A stretch of DNA of 64,000 nt from Phycisphaerae bacterium (GCA_025924315.1 JAICIO010000020.1:1-64000), one strand, 5' to 3'. Shown: positions 22,470-32,812, numbered from the stretch's first letter. Program-made: numbers and translations. The notes: generated by a model from the sequence alone, not told the origin.

Positions 22470-25178
22470 ATGACGATCATGAATCGATCGCTGCGATTGG
22501 TAGTGGCAGGAAGCGTGCTCGCTGTCGTTGGTTGCGCCGCGCAGCACAAGCAAGTGGTTGGTGCTCCCGCGACAAAACAAGCGGTCGCCACACAGCGCAC
22601 GATCGATCCGAAAGCATTTCTCAGCCTGAGCGAAATCGGCCCGAAACTTCCCGCTCCGGCAACACAACCCACCACCGAATCGAATCCGCCGCTCGAAGCG
22701 GTTCTTCTCTACGCCAAGGCGCGCGGGGCGATTCTGCAGAATCAGCGCGCGCAGGCAATCAACTATCTGCAGCAGGCGCTCGATCTCGATCCCAACAGCC
22801 TCGAGCTTCGCATCGCGATGGGCCGGGCAAACCTCGGCGCCGGTGGCTCGCCGGAGCGCGCGATCGAATCGTTCGAGAAGGCGCTGAAGATCGATCCCGA
22901 TAATCTCGATGTGCAGAACGAGCTCGGCCGGCTGTATCTGCTCAAGGGCGACCTCGCCAATGGCCTGGCTCACCTCCGTTTGGCGAGCGAGACGAGTGGC
23001 TACAAAACCGATCCCGAGATCGCGGTGGTGGTCGATTATCGGCTCGCCCGCGCGCTGCAGCAGGCGGGCTACGATCGTGCTGCGCTTGAAGTATACGAGC
23101 AGCTTCTCAAACGATTCGAGCGTCCCGGCTTTTCGCTTCGCGGAAATCCGGATCTGGCGTATCTCGTGAATCGGCCGGAACTCCTCTACGTCGACATCGG
23201 CTCTCTCTACGAAAAGAACGGGGATTACGCGCATGCGCTGGAGGCGTACGAGATCGTCGCCAAGCGCACGCCCGAGAACTTCGACGCGCAAGCCCGCGTG
23301 GTGCGCACGCTGCTTGCGCTAAATCGCGGCAAAGAAGCGCAGACGCGCGCGCTCGACGTCGTGAGAACGTTCAAAGCAAGCGACGATTCGATCGATCTTC
23401 TCCGCGAAGTGTATCGGCGAAATGGAAACGAGCCGGGCGTTGTGCCGGCGCTTCGACAGATTTACCAGGAACGGCCGAAGGATCACGCCGTGCTGTTCGC
23501 GCTGACGAACACGCTCGATTCGCTCGGCAAAACCGCCGATGCCGAGGCGATGCTGAGCGACGCGTTCGCGAAGAACGAAGGCCAGAACTTCGACATCGCG
23601 CATCGCCTTGTTGCGATGTACCTGAAGCACGACGAGGCCCCGCGCGCGGCCCTGCTGCTGATTGAGCTGTCGGCGAAGCAGCCGGATCTCGCCTCGCAGA
23701 TCGGCGAATTGTGGGACGACATTCTTCATGCCGGTCCGCATCATTTTCGTCTCGCGGATCTGCAAAAGCTCCAGGTTCCGCCGGACCTCGAGCCCGCGAA
23801 GGAGTATTGGGTGTCGCGCGTGGCGCTGATCAACGGGCGAAACAATCTGGCGAATGCGACGCTCGAAAAATCGACGACGCTGCAACCGATCTTTCCGCCG
23901 GCGTATCGCGCGCAGCTCAACAGCTATTGGATGCATTCGACGTGGGATACGCCGAAGAAGGTCGCAGAGTCGAACAAATTGATCGCGTCGATCGAGAAAC
24001 AGGCGCCGGGTCTCGCGGCGGAGCTGCGTGGAACGACGGCGCTGAGCCAGGATAAACCAGTCGATGCCGAGAAGGACTTTTCGCAGGCGATCACCGCGGG
24101 CGACAACTCCGCAGACGTGCAGTTCTTTTACGCGCTCTCGTTCCAGAAGCAGGGCGATCTCACGAAGTTCGAGCAGCTGCTCTGGAAGCTGGTCAGCGAT
24201 CATCCCTCATACGATCTTGCCTACACGACGCTGTTCGGGCATTACCTCGAGCACAACTCCGCGAAGCAGGCGATGAACGTGCTGAGCACGTGGCTGCAGA
24301 ATGATCCTGCAAGCGTGAATGCGCGGCTGTTTCAGGCGACGGTGCTGACGCAGGCGGGAAAATCCGACGCGGCCGAACATCTGCTGCTCGATCTCTTCGA
24401 GGAAAACCCGGATTCGCAGACGATCGTCAGCAAGCTCGAAGAGTTTTATGTGTCTGTGAATCGCCTGCCGACGCTGGTCGAACATCTTGAAGAGCAGCGC
24501 GCGTCGCATCCGGACAATCGCGCGGTGGTGCAGGCGCTGGTTGATATCTACGGCGAGCAGAACAAGACCACCGAGGCGGCGCACGACATCGAAGAGTTCC
24601 GCAAAGCCGTCGCGAACGATCCGGATCAGCTCTACCTCGCGGCGGGGCTCTACACGCGCATCGATGACAAGGTGAAGAGCGAAGAAGTGCTCGAACAGGT
24701 CTTGCGCATCGATCCGCAGCACGTCGGCGCGAGCAACGATCTCGGCTATTTCTGGGCGGATCAGGGCAAGAACCTCGAGAAGGCGGAGGCGCTGATCCGC
24801 ACCGCGGTGGATGCCGAGCCGGACAACGAATCGTTTCTCGACAGCCTCGCATGGGTGCTCTACAAGCGCGGCGAGTTTCTGCAGGCGCGAAAGTACCTGC
24901 AGCAGGCGATCGCATCGACCGATTCGCCCGATCCGGTGATGCTCGATCACCTCGGCGACGTGATGTATCAATTGAACGACAAGACGCAGGCGCAGGAATT
25001 GTGGAAGCGGTCGCTCACGGGAATCGCAGCATCCGGCGGCGAGCGCACGGATCTCGGTCCATTGCGATTGCAGCTGGAAGCGAAGTTGAAGCAAGCGGTG
25101 CAGGGCGGACCGGTGAACGTCGCGCCGACGGCGCAGAAGCCGGTCAAAACGCAGCAGGCGTCCTTGAGTGGAGGTTGA
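22470..25178 (+). CDS. large TPR-repeat lipoprotein
   Basis: About 902 residues. The N-terminal signal ends in LAVVGC, so it is probably a lipoprotein of the outer or inner membrane. TPR-like helical pairs fill the rest, clearest at about residues 75-160 (AINYLQQALDLDPNSLELR; AIESFEKALKIDPDNLDVQ) and about 740-840 (EVLEQVLRIDPQHVGASNDL, LGYFWADQGKNLEKAEALI). Such proteins assemble protein complexes or help export. ATGs at 22470 and 22479 are both possible. Its stop directly precedes the yebC ATG, so the two are coupled. Confidence 0.88.
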   Translation: MTIMNRSLRLVVAGSVLAVVGCAAQHKQVVGAPATKQAVATQRTIDPKAFLSLSEIGPKLPAPATQPTTESNPPLEAVLLYAKARGAILQNQRAQAINYLQQALDLDPNSLELRIAMGRANLGAGGSPERAIESFEKALKIDPDNLDVQNELGRLYLLKGDLANGLAHLRLASETSGYKTDPEIAVVVDYRLARALQQAGYDRAALEVYEQLLKRFERPGFSLRGNPDLAYLVNRPELLYVDIGSLYEKNGDYAHALEAYEIVAKRTPENFDAQARVVRTLLALNRGKEAQTRALDVVRTFKASDDSIDLLREVYRRNGNEPGVVPALRQIYQERPKDHAVLFALTNTLDSLGKTADAEAMLSDAFAKNEGQNFDIAHRLVAMYLKHDEAPRAALLLIELSAKQPDLASQIGELWDDILHAGPHHFRLADLQKLQVPPDLEPAKEYWVSRVALINGRNNLANATLEKSTTLQPIFPPAYRAQLNSYWMHSTWDTPKKVAESNKLIASIEKQAPGLAAELRGTTALSQDKPVDAEKDFSQAITAGDNSADVQFFYALSFQKQGDLTKFEQLLWKLVSDHPSYDLAYTTLFGHYLEHNSAKQAMNVLSTWLQNDPASVNARLFQATVLTQAGKSDAAEHLLLDLFEENPDSQTIVSKLEEFYVSVNRLPTLVEHLEEQRASHPDNRAVVQALVDIYGEQNKTTEAAHDIEEFRKAVANDPDQLYLAAGLYTRIDDKVKSEEVLEQVLRIDPQHVGASNDLGYFWADQGKNLEKAEALIRTAVDAEPDNESFLDSLAWVLYKRGEFLQARKYLQQAIASTDSPDPVMLDHLGDVMYQLNDKTQAQELWKRSLTGIAASGGERTDLGPLRLQLEAKLKQAVQGGPVNVAPTAQKPVKTQQASLSGG

Positions 25179-25913
25179 ATGGCAGGGCATAGTCACTGGT
25201 CGAAGATCAAGCGCGCCAAAGGCGCGAACGACGCGAAGCGCGGAAAGATCTGGAGCAAGATCGCCAAGAAGATCATGATCGCTGCGAAGGGTGGGGGCGA
25301 TCCGCGCGATAACCTTTCGCTGCGCTACGTAATCGACGAAGCCAAGCAGGCCCTGATGCCGAAGGACACGATCGAGAAGGCGATCAAGAAGGGCACCGGC
25401 GAGCTTGGCGGAGCAAATTACGAGAACATCACCTATGAAGGATATGCCCCCGGTGGTGTGGCGCTGCTCATCGAAGCGCTGACGAACAATCGCTCGCGCA
25501 CCGCCCCGGAGCTGCGCAGCATCTTCGAAAAAGGCGGGGGAAATCTCGCCAACAGCGGCGCGGTCGCGTTTCAGTTCACCAAGCAGGGAATCATCACGAT
25601 CAAGTCGGATGCGGTCGAAGAAGACGCGCTGCTCGAGCTCGCGCTCGAAGCGGGCGCCGAAGACGTGAAGAACGAAGGCGAAGTGTTTGAAGTGATCACT
25701 TCGCCGACGACCTACCTGAAGGTGAAGGAGGCGATCGAGATGGCGAAGATCCCGATCGAAGCCTCGGAAATCACCAATTTGCCTAACAATACGATCGCCG
25801 TGGAAGGGGAAATCGCGCAGCGCTTGCTAAAGCTGATTGACGCGCTGGAAGATAACGACGATATTCAAACCGTCTCGCACAATGCGGAGATCCCGGAATC
25901 GGTCATCGTGTAG
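25179..25913 (+). CDS. yebC: YebC/PmpR family DNA-binding regulatory protein
   Basis: A 244-residue member with the invariant opening AGHSHWSKIKRAKGANDAKR and the middle YEGYAPGGVALLIEALTNN. Family members were described as transcription regulators; some homologues act on ribosomes stalled at proline stretches. Either role would suit the neighbouring translation genes. The ATG follows the previous stop without a gap. No adjacent ruvC or ruvA, which often accompany it. Confidence 0.94.
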   Translation: MAGHSHWSKIKRAKGANDAKRGKIWSKIAKKIMIAAKGGGDPRDNLSLRYVIDEAKQALMPKDTIEKAIKKGTGELGGANYENITYEGYAPGGVALLIEALTNNRSRTAPELRSIFEKGGGNLANSGAVAFQFTKQGIITIKSDAVEEDALLELALEAGAEDVKNEGEVFEVITSPTTYLKVKEAIEMAKIPIEASEITNLPNNTIAVEGEIAQRLLKLIDALEDNDDIQTVSHNAEIPESVIV

Positions 25914-25957
25914 CCCGAAGGGCGCGACGATCAAGCCACTGGGGAAGGGGTGGAGAA

Positions 25958-27103
25958 ATGCGTATCACATTTTTGCTGCCATTCGCCGGCACTGCCGGCG
26001 GTACCCGCGTCGTCGCCGCGTACGCCGATCGCCTGGCTCGCGGCGGGCATGATGTCCTGGTTGTCTCCACGCCCAAGCGCGACCGTCCTTTGCGCGTCAA
26101 GATTCGAATGCTGCTCAAGGGCCAGGGTTGGCCGAAGCTGCTCGGCCCGTCGCATCTTGATCACGTCGATGTGAAGCATCGCATTATCGATCGGTTCCGG
26201 CCGATTACGGATGCCGATCTGCCCGACGCCGATGTCGTGATCGCCACGTGGTGGGAAACCGCCGAGTGGCTCGCGAAGCTATCGCCGAGCAAGGGCGCGA
26301 AAGTTCATCTCATTCAGCACGATGAGACCGTGCTGAGCGATCAGAAGGAGCGCGTGCTCAAGACCTGGTCACTGCCCACGCACAAGATCACGATTGCAAA
26401 ATGGCTGGTGGATCTGGGCCGGGACCGCGCGCCGAACGAGCAGATCGATCTGGTCCCGAACGCGGTTGATCTGAACCAATTTCGCGCACCGCCGCGCGGA
26501 AAACAGAATGTTCCCACCGTGGGCGTGATGTATTCGCAGGCACATTTCAAAGGCTGCGACGTTTCTCTGGCGGCTATGCGCATGGCGAGAGAAAAGATTC
26601 CGAATCTGAAACTGGTCGCGTTCGGCACGCAGGACTCGAACGAGACGCTGCCGCTGCCTGACGGCATTCATTACGCCAAGTATCCCGCGCAGGACCAGAT
26701 CGCCGGGATCTATGCGTCGTGCGATGTGTGGCTGTTCGCCAGTCGAACCGAAGGTTTCGGCCTGCCGGTGCTCGAATCGATGGCCTGCCGCACACCTGTA
26801 ATCGCTACGCCCGCCGGTGCAGCCGCGCGGCTCGTGGGCGAAGGCGGCGGGATTCTCGTCAATCACGAAGATCCGCAGGCAATGCGCGACGCGATCCTGC
26901 GGATCTGCGCGATGGACGGAGATTCCTGGCGCCAGATGTCGGACCGCGCCCATCAGACCGCCACGGCCTATACGTGGGACGACGCGACCGCCCGTTTTGA
27001 GGCATCGCTCAAGCGCGCCGCGAAGCAGCGCGCCGCGGATCGTCGCATTTCGGACGAGCAAAGCGACGAAGACTTCGATCCGGAATATTCACCGTCGTTT
27101 TGA
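25958..27103 (+). CDS. glycosyltransferase family 4 protein
   Basis: A 381-residue GT-B enzyme. It opens RITFLLPFAGTAGGTRVVAA, the usual acceptor-side strand with glycine loop, and has the nucleotide-sugar motif SRTEGFGLPVLESMACRTPV (about residue 263) with the EX7E pair. It should transfer a sugar from a nucleotide donor onto a glycan at the inner face of the membrane. It leads the surface-polysaccharide stretch, although the next genes are on the other strand. The last 30 residues are a charged tail rich in Asp and Glu. Confidence 0.9.
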   Translation: MRITFLLPFAGTAGGTRVVAAYADRLARGGHDVLVVSTPKRDRPLRVKIRMLLKGQGWPKLLGPSHLDHVDVKHRIIDRFRPITDADLPDADVVIATWWETAEWLAKLSPSKGAKVHLIQHDETVLSDQKERVLKTWSLPTHKITIAKWLVDLGRDRAPNEQIDLVPNAVDLNQFRAPPRGKQNVPTVGVMYSQAHFKGCDVSLAAMRMAREKIPNLKLVAFGTQDSNETLPLPDGIHYAKYPAQDQIAGIYASCDVWLFASRTEGFGLPVLESMACRTPVIATPAGAAARLVGEGGGILVNHEDPQAMRDAILRICAMDGDSWRQMSDRAHQTATAYTWDDATARFEASLKRAAKQRAADRRISDEQSDEDFDPEYSPSF

Positions 27104-27181
27104 GCGGGTTTGGCTCGCGCTGCTGTTCGTCGCTTGCGTATGTCGCAGGCGATGACGTGGAATCAATCGTCATCTCTTTCA

Positions 27182-28741
27182 TCACCCCAGTGCGGCAAGG
27201 CTTGCGACATTGTTCAGCCACGTCGTCGCGTCCGGCACCCACCAATCATTCTGGATCCCGTTCGCGTACCAATAGACCTGGTTGTCGTGTCCGCCATCGT
27301 TGAAGAAGAGCTTTTTATTCTCGCGGTTGGCATTCCAGATGGCGATGCCGACGTTCTGGTTCACGACCGTCCGCCCATCCGGCAGCAGGCCCGTGGATGA
27401 AACTTTGTTTGCGTAGATCTGCAGGTCGTGACCTGACGTAATCGCCAAGCCGTAGTTCGTTGTGTCGATCACCGTATTGTTGTATGCGTTCACATATGCC
27501 GGCACAGTCGAGCTGCTGTTCCCCCCGTCGCCGAGCATGATCCCGCCGCCCGTGTAGACGAACTGATAGTTATAGAGCGCATCGGAGTAGTTCGTCTGCC
27601 ACGGCGCGACGTTGTAGGCGCCATCAATATAATTGTCATGGATGCGGATGGGGCTGCTGGAGGTTCCACCGGATTGATAAATGCTGATCGTATCTTCAAC
27701 GCGGCTCAGTCCCGGCTGGTTCATCACATGATTGCCCGCAACTTCAATGCCCGGCACGTTGTGTGAATGAGCGATCTGCAGGAACTGAACGATGTCGTAG
27801 CCGTAATCGGTGAAGCCGTCGCTCTTGCGCACGCGCGTGTCGTAGGTGACGAACCCGCCGTTGCCGTCGCTATGGCGGCCGTCGATGTTCGTCGCGGTGT
27901 TGTTTACGATCTTAATCGTGTTGCCTGCTGATGGGCTGCCGATGTACGTATCGAGCACGATGCCGCTGGTGCCATTGAGCGTGCAGTTCTGCACGACGAG
28001 GTTGTTGAAGCGGTAGTCGTCGAGAAACCGTCCCGGTGCCTGCCCGGCGACGTTCGGATTGAGCGCGGTGCCGGTCACACCGTCCAGCGTGACGTTTGTA
28101 TGATCCACCGTCGTCGCGATGAGCTCCCCGCGGCTTTGGACGGTTGAATTGAGAATCGTGACCGGATCCGTCGTGGCGATGATGACCGCGGGTGTTTTCG
28201 GATCGCCGCTCCACCAGTTGCCGCTGTATGTTCCGCCCTTGGTGACGTACAGCCCGTTCGGGTTCGGGGGTGGCGACGGAATCTCTGTGAACAGATCATC
28301 GCTCGAAATTGCCTGCACGGGGGTCGATGCGCTCGACCACTGCAACTGCATCTTGGCGGTGCCGGTGTTTTCGAAGTACTCGACCTTCAGCGCGTGATAG
28401 CTTCCGGCGGAGAAATTGATTGAGGCACTCCCAGTTCCCGCCGGAGAGTTCCATCGATCGATCAGCAGGTTGCCATCGACCCACACGCGCACGCCGTCAT
28501 CGCTCGTCGTGGTGAGGGTGTAGTTCTCCGTGTATTGCGCCTGCACATAACCGGTCCATCGCGCCGAAAAGGTATCGGCGCTAATGCTCGGCGACGGCGA
28601 TCCGGTTCCCCAGTCGAAATTGATCTGCGGATCGATCCGCGTCAGCTTTTGCTTGGTTAGGTTCGCGTTGTCGAAGTATTGCGCGCTCAGGCCCGCGCTG
28701 AACAGAACGCGGCCCTCGAGCGGCTCGAAGGTCGGGAACAT
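27182..28741 (-). CDS. secreted PA14 / right-handed beta-helix protein
   Basis: A 519-residue protein opening FPTFEPLEGRVLFSAG, which matches the LEPR-XLL-type export start of planctomycete surface proteins. A PA14 domain covers about residues 18-145 (FSARWTGYVQAQYTENYTLT; DGVRVWVDGNLLIDRW), which usually binds carbohydrate. Residues 165-500 show beta-helix repeats of short strands with Asn ladders (VVQNCTLNGTSGIVLD, NTIKIVNNTATN). Likely a cell-surface polysaccharide-binding or -cleaving protein; no catalytic residues were assigned. A GGAG lies upstream of the ATG. The 203 bases before it hold no gene. Confidence 0.82.
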   Translation of the reverse strand: MFPTFEPLEGRVLFSAGLSAQYFDNANLTKQKLTRIDPQINFDWGTGSPSPSISADTFSARWTGYVQAQYTENYTLTTTSDDGVRVWVDGNLLIDRWNSPAGTGSASINFSAGSYHALKVEYFENTGTAKMQLQWSSASTPVQAISSDDLFTEIPSPPPNPNGLYVTKGGTYSGNWWSGDPKTPAVIIATTDPVTILNSTVQSRGELIATTVDHTNVTLDGVTGTALNPNVAGQAPGRFLDDYRFNNLVVQNCTLNGTSGIVLDTYIGSPSAGNTIKIVNNTATNIDGRHSDGNGGFVTYDTRVRKSDGFTDYGYDIVQFLQIAHSHNVPGIEVAGNHVMNQPGLSRVEDTISIYQSGGTSSSPIRIHDNYIDGAYNVAPWQTNYSDALYNYQFVYTGGGIMLGDGGNSSSTVPAYVNAYNNTVIDTTNYGLAITSGHDLQIYANKVSSTGLLPDGRTVVNQNVGIAIWNANRENKKLFFNDGGHDNQVYWYANGIQNDWWVPDATTWLNNVASLAALG

Positions 28742-28944
28742 AAAATCTCCACGAACGAATGGTTGGTCGCGCCAGAATGGAGCGCGTTACGAGCACCCAC
28801 GAACACCTACGCCCGATATCACAGCGATTCAGGATTGGCGGGTAAAGCGATTTGCAGGCAAAAATGTTTTAATTCCGCGGGACGAGAGAAAATGCGGCGC
28901 GCGAGAATTTTCTCGCGACCGATGCGCAACTTGCTGTGACGACT

Positions 28945-31209
28945 TTACATCGCGTTCACGTCCGCGACGCGCTTCTGGAAATCTTCATCCGAGAGCCGCT
29001 TGGGGTTCTCCGGATCGAGCTGCGAGTTTCTCTCGCGCGCGATGCCGATCTCGCGCTGCGCGGATTTTGCGTCACCCGTGAGTTGATAGACGTGCGCCAG
29101 CCGCAGATGACCTTCGACGTTGTTCGGATCGAGCGTCACGGCTTTGTACATGTCGCTCAGGATCTGTTGACGGTTCTGTTCGCTCGCGGGCTTGCGCAGC
29201 TCGTGCTGGGCGCGGGTCATGTAGTTACCGGCGTCCATCGGATTGTCGGCGATCGCCTTGGAAAGCAGCATGTCGGTTTGCCCGTCCGGCGCGTTGCTCA
29301 TCATCGAGACGCGCGCGGCACGGTAGTCGTAATCCGAATTCGAGAGCGGCGACATGGAGATGGCCGAGCGGAAGAGCGCGTCGGCCGAAGCCAGATCGCC
29401 GGCGCGAATGGCATCGTCCGCGGACTGCGCGCGCGCGTCGGCGTCGGCAATCGGCAGCACGAAGAAAATCGCCACGCCGACCCAGACCGCCATCGCGACT
29501 GCGAAGGCGAAGATTGCGGCTTTGCGCTGACGTTTCTGTCCGGCGACGCTCGGCGTGCGAACGCCCAGTGCGCTTCCGAGCAGCAGGGCGAAGACGAACA
29601 TCGGCCCAGGCTCGGCGATCGAAAAATCGATCGTGTTGTGCAGCATGAAAATCGCGAGCGCAATCAAGATGCCATACAGCAGCCACGGCGCTGACCGCTC
29701 ATCCAGTTGTGGATCTTTGGATGATTGAAACAGCACCATCGCGAAGCCGATCATCAGCAGGGCGAACCAGAGCGTGCGCTTCAGAAGATCGAGTAGCACG
29801 AATGCTGACCCGCCGTCTTTGCCGCTGGCCATCGAGAAATCGACGCTCGCAAAGATGTTGACGATCATCGCGAGCAGCGCAACGGCGCCGATCGAGAGGA
29901 TGGCGATGGCTCGGGCATTGGGCGGAGTGGGCTTCTTCTTTGGGGCGGGCGGGAAAGTAGGTTGCGTTAGTTCCCATGCCGCGCGAAGCATCCACGTGAT
30001 CAGCACGATGCAGCCAATCAGGCCAAGCTCGACGAGCACGCGCACGACGAGGTTGTGCGGATCTTTGATCTCTTCCGACGCGATCGGCAGGCGCACGCCG
30101 AGGTAATACGGGCCGAAGTTGCTCCAGCCCACGCCGAGCAATGGATGCGCGGTAAAGATGTGCATCGCACCGACCCAATATTGCCAGCGAAAGGTGAGGC
30201 TCGCGACAACGAGGCTGTTGTGCCACAGGCCGTGCCCGATGATCGCGAGGGTTACCACAACGACGCCGGCGACCGCGCCCCAGAACGCGACGCGGCGTTT
30301 TTCGATGAGCAGGGTTCGCCACTTGTAGATTATGAGAAAGAGGATCACCGCGATGAACGGTGTCGCGTACGCAGTTTTACTGTCCGTGTAGCGAAGAAGG
30401 AATGCGGTGATCGGAATGGTGATGCCGATGGCGACGGGCCAGCCGATCTCGTCGCGATCGACGATGCGCTGGATCATCGAGCCGGCCGACACGATCGTCA
30501 GCACGACCAGCATCGCCGCGTAGGTGTTGGGCGAAACGCTGAAGCCGACCATCTCGCCGCTGAGCAGTTTCTTCTCGAGCTGCTGCGCGTCGAACGAATC
30601 CGGTTTCCACCCGCGGCGGGCAAGCTCTTCATCCTTGTGGCCTTGCCAATAACGAACGTTGTCCGGGTAATCGATGAAGCGGTATTGCACGCCCTGCGCC
30701 AGGTGCACGAGCAGCATGCCAAAGCAGACGGCGACAACCCATCGCAAGCGAAGCCAGCTGCGAACGAGCTGGGCGCTTCCCCAGACGAGCGACGCCATCG
30801 CGACGAAGTGAAATGCCGTCACGCCCGCGAGCCACTTGTCCGCGGACCACGCCGTGCTGATCACCGCCCAGAGCGCGAGCGCGCCGAGCAACACCTGGCT
30901 GATCGACCAGCGCAGCACGTAGGTTTTATCCATCACCCGCCGCAGGAGCACGAGTACCGCGGGCAGGCACATCAGCAGATCCAGCACGACCGCGGCCGCG
31001 GGACCAGCGCCGCGCGGGACTTGCGGAAACCCCGGCGCGATTTCGGTCGGATCGCGAAGTGTTTCCATCATCATCGCCCGGGCACAAACAAGCGCGAGCG
31101 TGAAGTAGAAGGCGAATTGAGTGAGGCGCGCAAACCACGTCGGCAGGTTTTCGCCGTAAACGATCTCGACTTTCTCGGCCGCGGGTTGCGTCTTTGTCTT
31201 CGCCATCAT
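28945..31209 (-). CDS. O-antigen ligase/polymerase family membrane protein with TPR tail
   Basis: A 754-residue protein with about 14 membrane segments over residues 25-585, including the Wzy_C core (WQYWVGAMHIFTAHPLLGVG, then GWSNFGPYYLG, about residue 350). The C-terminal 150 residues are soluble and TPR-like (AVTLDPNNVEGHLRLAHVYQ). The family joins or polymerises O-antigen-like glycans at the outer face of the inner membrane. It lies beside a WecA-like transferase on the same strand, supporting a role in a surface glycan pathway. Two consecutive ATGs (31209, 31206) are both possible starts; there is no Shine-Dalgarno site. Confidence 0.88.
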   Translation of the reverse strand: MMAKTKTQPAAEKVEIVYGENLPTWFARLTQFAFYFTLALVCARAMMMETLRDPTEIAPGFPQVPRGAGPAAAVVLDLLMCLPAVLVLLRRVMDKTYVLRWSISQVLLGALALWAVISTAWSADKWLAGVTAFHFVAMASLVWGSAQLVRSWLRLRWVVAVCFGMLLVHLAQGVQYRFIDYPDNVRYWQGHKDEELARRGWKPDSFDAQQLEKKLLSGEMVGFSVSPNTYAAMLVVLTIVSAGSMIQRIVDRDEIGWPVAIGITIPITAFLLRYTDSKTAYATPFIAVILFLIIYKWRTLLIEKRRVAFWGAVAGVVVVTLAIIGHGLWHNSLVVASLTFRWQYWVGAMHIFTAHPLLGVGWSNFGPYYLGVRLPIASEEIKDPHNLVVRVLVELGLIGCIVLITWMLRAAWELTQPTFPPAPKKKPTPPNARAIAILSIGAVALLAMIVNIFASVDFSMASGKDGGSAFVLLDLLKRTLWFALLMIGFAMVLFQSSKDPQLDERSAPWLLYGILIALAIFMLHNTIDFSIAEPGPMFVFALLLGSALGVRTPSVAGQKRQRKAAIFAFAVAMAVWVGVAIFFVLPIADADARAQSADDAIRAGDLASADALFRSAISMSPLSNSDYDYRAARVSMMSNAPDGQTDMLLSKAIADNPMDAGNYMTRAQHELRKPASEQNRQQILSDMYKAVTLDPNNVEGHLRLAHVYQLTGDAKSAQREIGIARERNSQLDPENPKRLSDEDFQKRVADVNAM

Positions 31210-31239
31210 TTTTTATTATCGGCAAAGCGAGTGACTTCG

Positions 31240-31314
31240 GTAGGGTGCGCTTCAGCGCACCGGTTATTCATGCTGGCTGGGGAGAAATAACCGGTGCGCT
31301 GAAGCGCGCCCTAC
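31240..31314. repeat. palindromic repeat, family B copy 1
   Basis: GTAGGGTGCGCTTCAGCGCA then CCGGTTATT, mirrored at the right end by AATAACCGG-TGCGCTGAAGCGC and GCCCTAC. Other copies: 34924-34998 and 60621-60692. The right end overlaps the stop codon of the WecA-like gene. Confidence 0.9.
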
Positions 31315-32429
31315 GAAGGCCGCAGCGGATGTTGTTCGAGAAGGGCGACGACGCCGAGGATCAGCATCGTTTGCGATGCAATCAAAACGGCGGCGAACGT
31401 CGAGTCGACATGAGGCAACAACACCGCGGCGATGGAAGTGCAGGCGGTGATGAGGTAGAGGCAGAGGACCGCCGTTCGTCTGGACATCCCTCGCGCGACG
31501 AGGCGATGCGAGAAGTGATTCGTGTCGCCGACGAAAGGGCTTTTGCCGCGCGACAGGCGAATGATGCTGACGATGATCAGGTCATAGAGCGGGAGGGCGA
31601 GGACGATGACCGGGGCGAAGATGGAGTACCAGCCGGCGGCGAAGTTTTGGCCGGGGCGGAGGTAGGTCGTGCGCACGGTCAGTATGCCGAGGACGAAGCC
31701 GATGATGAGGCTTCCGCTGTCGCCCATGAAAATTTTCGCGGGTGGGAAGTTGAAGACGAGAAAGCCGAGGAGTGCGCCAAGCAGTAAGGCGAGCGTGGCG
31801 GCGACGAACCATTGCTGGATCGAGAGTGCGGTGACGAGAAACGCGGTCGTGCAGACGGCCGCGACGCCGGCGCTCAGGCCATCCATGTTGTCGAGGAAGT
31901 TGAAGGCATTGGTGATGGCGGTGATCCAAAGGACAGTGACGATGACCGACGGCCAGCGGCCCATGCCGAGCATGTTGTCGAGCGCGGTCAGCACGCGCAT
32001 GTTGAATCCGATCACGAGCGCGGCGGCGACGATGAGCTGAACGATCAGCTTGATGAGCGGGCCGAGCGATTTGCGGTCGTCGATCAGTCCCATCGCGTGA
32101 AGCACGAGCAGGGCCGCGAGCATGCCGAGCGACAGCGGTGTTTGCAGGTGCGCGCCGGATAGAAGGGCGGCGATGTTCTCCTTTCCTGAAAAGTGCTGCT
32201 CGATTTGTGAGCCAAAGCGATTCACGACGACGAGCCCCACCATCATGGGCAGCACGAGCGCGAGGAAGATTGCGACGCCTCCGCCGAGGGGTTTGGGGTC
32301 GACGTGGATCTTTCGCAGGCCGGGTTTATCGACGAAACCAATCCGCGGGGCGATGCGGATCATGGCGAACGTGAGAACGAGCGAGATCGCAAAGCTGGCG
32401 AGACAGAGGCCGAGGATCGGAAGGATCAT
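31311..32429 (-). CDS. undecaprenyl-phosphate sugar-1-phosphate transferase (WecA/MraY family)
   Basis: A 372-residue membrane enzyme with about 10 helices. Family motifs are LIDDRKSLGPLIK (about residue 115), NAFNFLDNMDGLSAG (about 170), GDSGSLIIGF (about 232) and the WecA-type HFSHRLVARG loop (about 305). It loads a sugar-1-phosphate on undecaprenyl phosphate, the first step of surface glycan assembly. The WecA-type loop and the lack of MraY-specific context favour WecA over MraY. The stop codon is supplied by repeat family B, so the last residues (about LRPS) may be newly acquired. ATG 32429 is the start that fits the first helix. Confidence 0.88.
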   Translation of the reverse strand: MILPILGLCLASFAISLVLTFAMIRIAPRIGFVDKPGLRKIHVDPKPLGGGVAIFLALVLPMMVGLVVVNRFGSQIEQHFSGKENIAALLSGAHLQTPLSLGMLAALLVLHAMGLIDDRKSLGPLIKLIVQLIVAAALVIGFNMRVLTALDNMLGMGRWPSVIVTVLWITAITNAFNFLDNMDGLSAGVAAVCTTAFLVTALSIQQWFVAATLALLLGALLGFLVFNFPPAKIFMGDSGSLIIGFVLGILTVRTTYLRPGQNFAAGWYSIFAPVIVLALPLYDLIIVSIIRLSRGKSPFVGDTNHFSHRLVARGMSRRTAVLCLYLITACTSIAAVLLPHVDSTFAAVLIASQTMLILGVVALLEQHPLRPS

Positions 32430-32521
32430 TCGGGGGGAAGGATAACCGAAAGGTTCGTTGGCGCGCGGCCTCTGGTTTGGAAATCGGGCGAGCAAGCTCG
32501 CAGCTAAACGCGGAGAAAAGC

Positions 32522-32704
32522 TCAGTCGATCCTGGTACGAAGGAACTCGATCTCGGATTTCAACTCGTCGATCTGCTTGTTGAGGACGCGTTTGTCGGAT
32601 TCGCTGTGGGCGTGCTCGATTCGGCGGCGCACGTCGCGGACTTCGAGTTCAAGGCGTTCGATCTGAGCGATGACTTCCGCTTCGGGGTTGTAAACCGTGC
32701 TCAT
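32522..32704 (-). CDS. small coiled-coil protein
   Basis: A 60-residue protein with a perfect GGAGGT six bases before its ATG, which makes it credible despite its size. From residue 10 it is one amphipathic helix (AQIERLELEVRDVRRRIEHA, then NKQIDELKSEIEFLRTRID) with heptad leucines and isoleucines, as in a dimeric coiled coil. No membrane segment. It lies between the WecA-like gene and the acetyltransferase, in the same direction. Function unknown. Confidence 0.7.
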   Translation of the reverse strand: MSTVYNPEAEVIAQIERLELEVRDVRRRIEHAHSESDKRVLNKQIDELKSEIEFLRTRID

Positions 32705-32812
32705 TACATACCTCCAAACGACCTCATCATTTTATCGCGGGAGATTGAGCGAGGGCAATTGAAATTTGGGAAATGTTCTGCGGTGGTTCACCGGGCTTTT
32801 CAGTCGGATTGA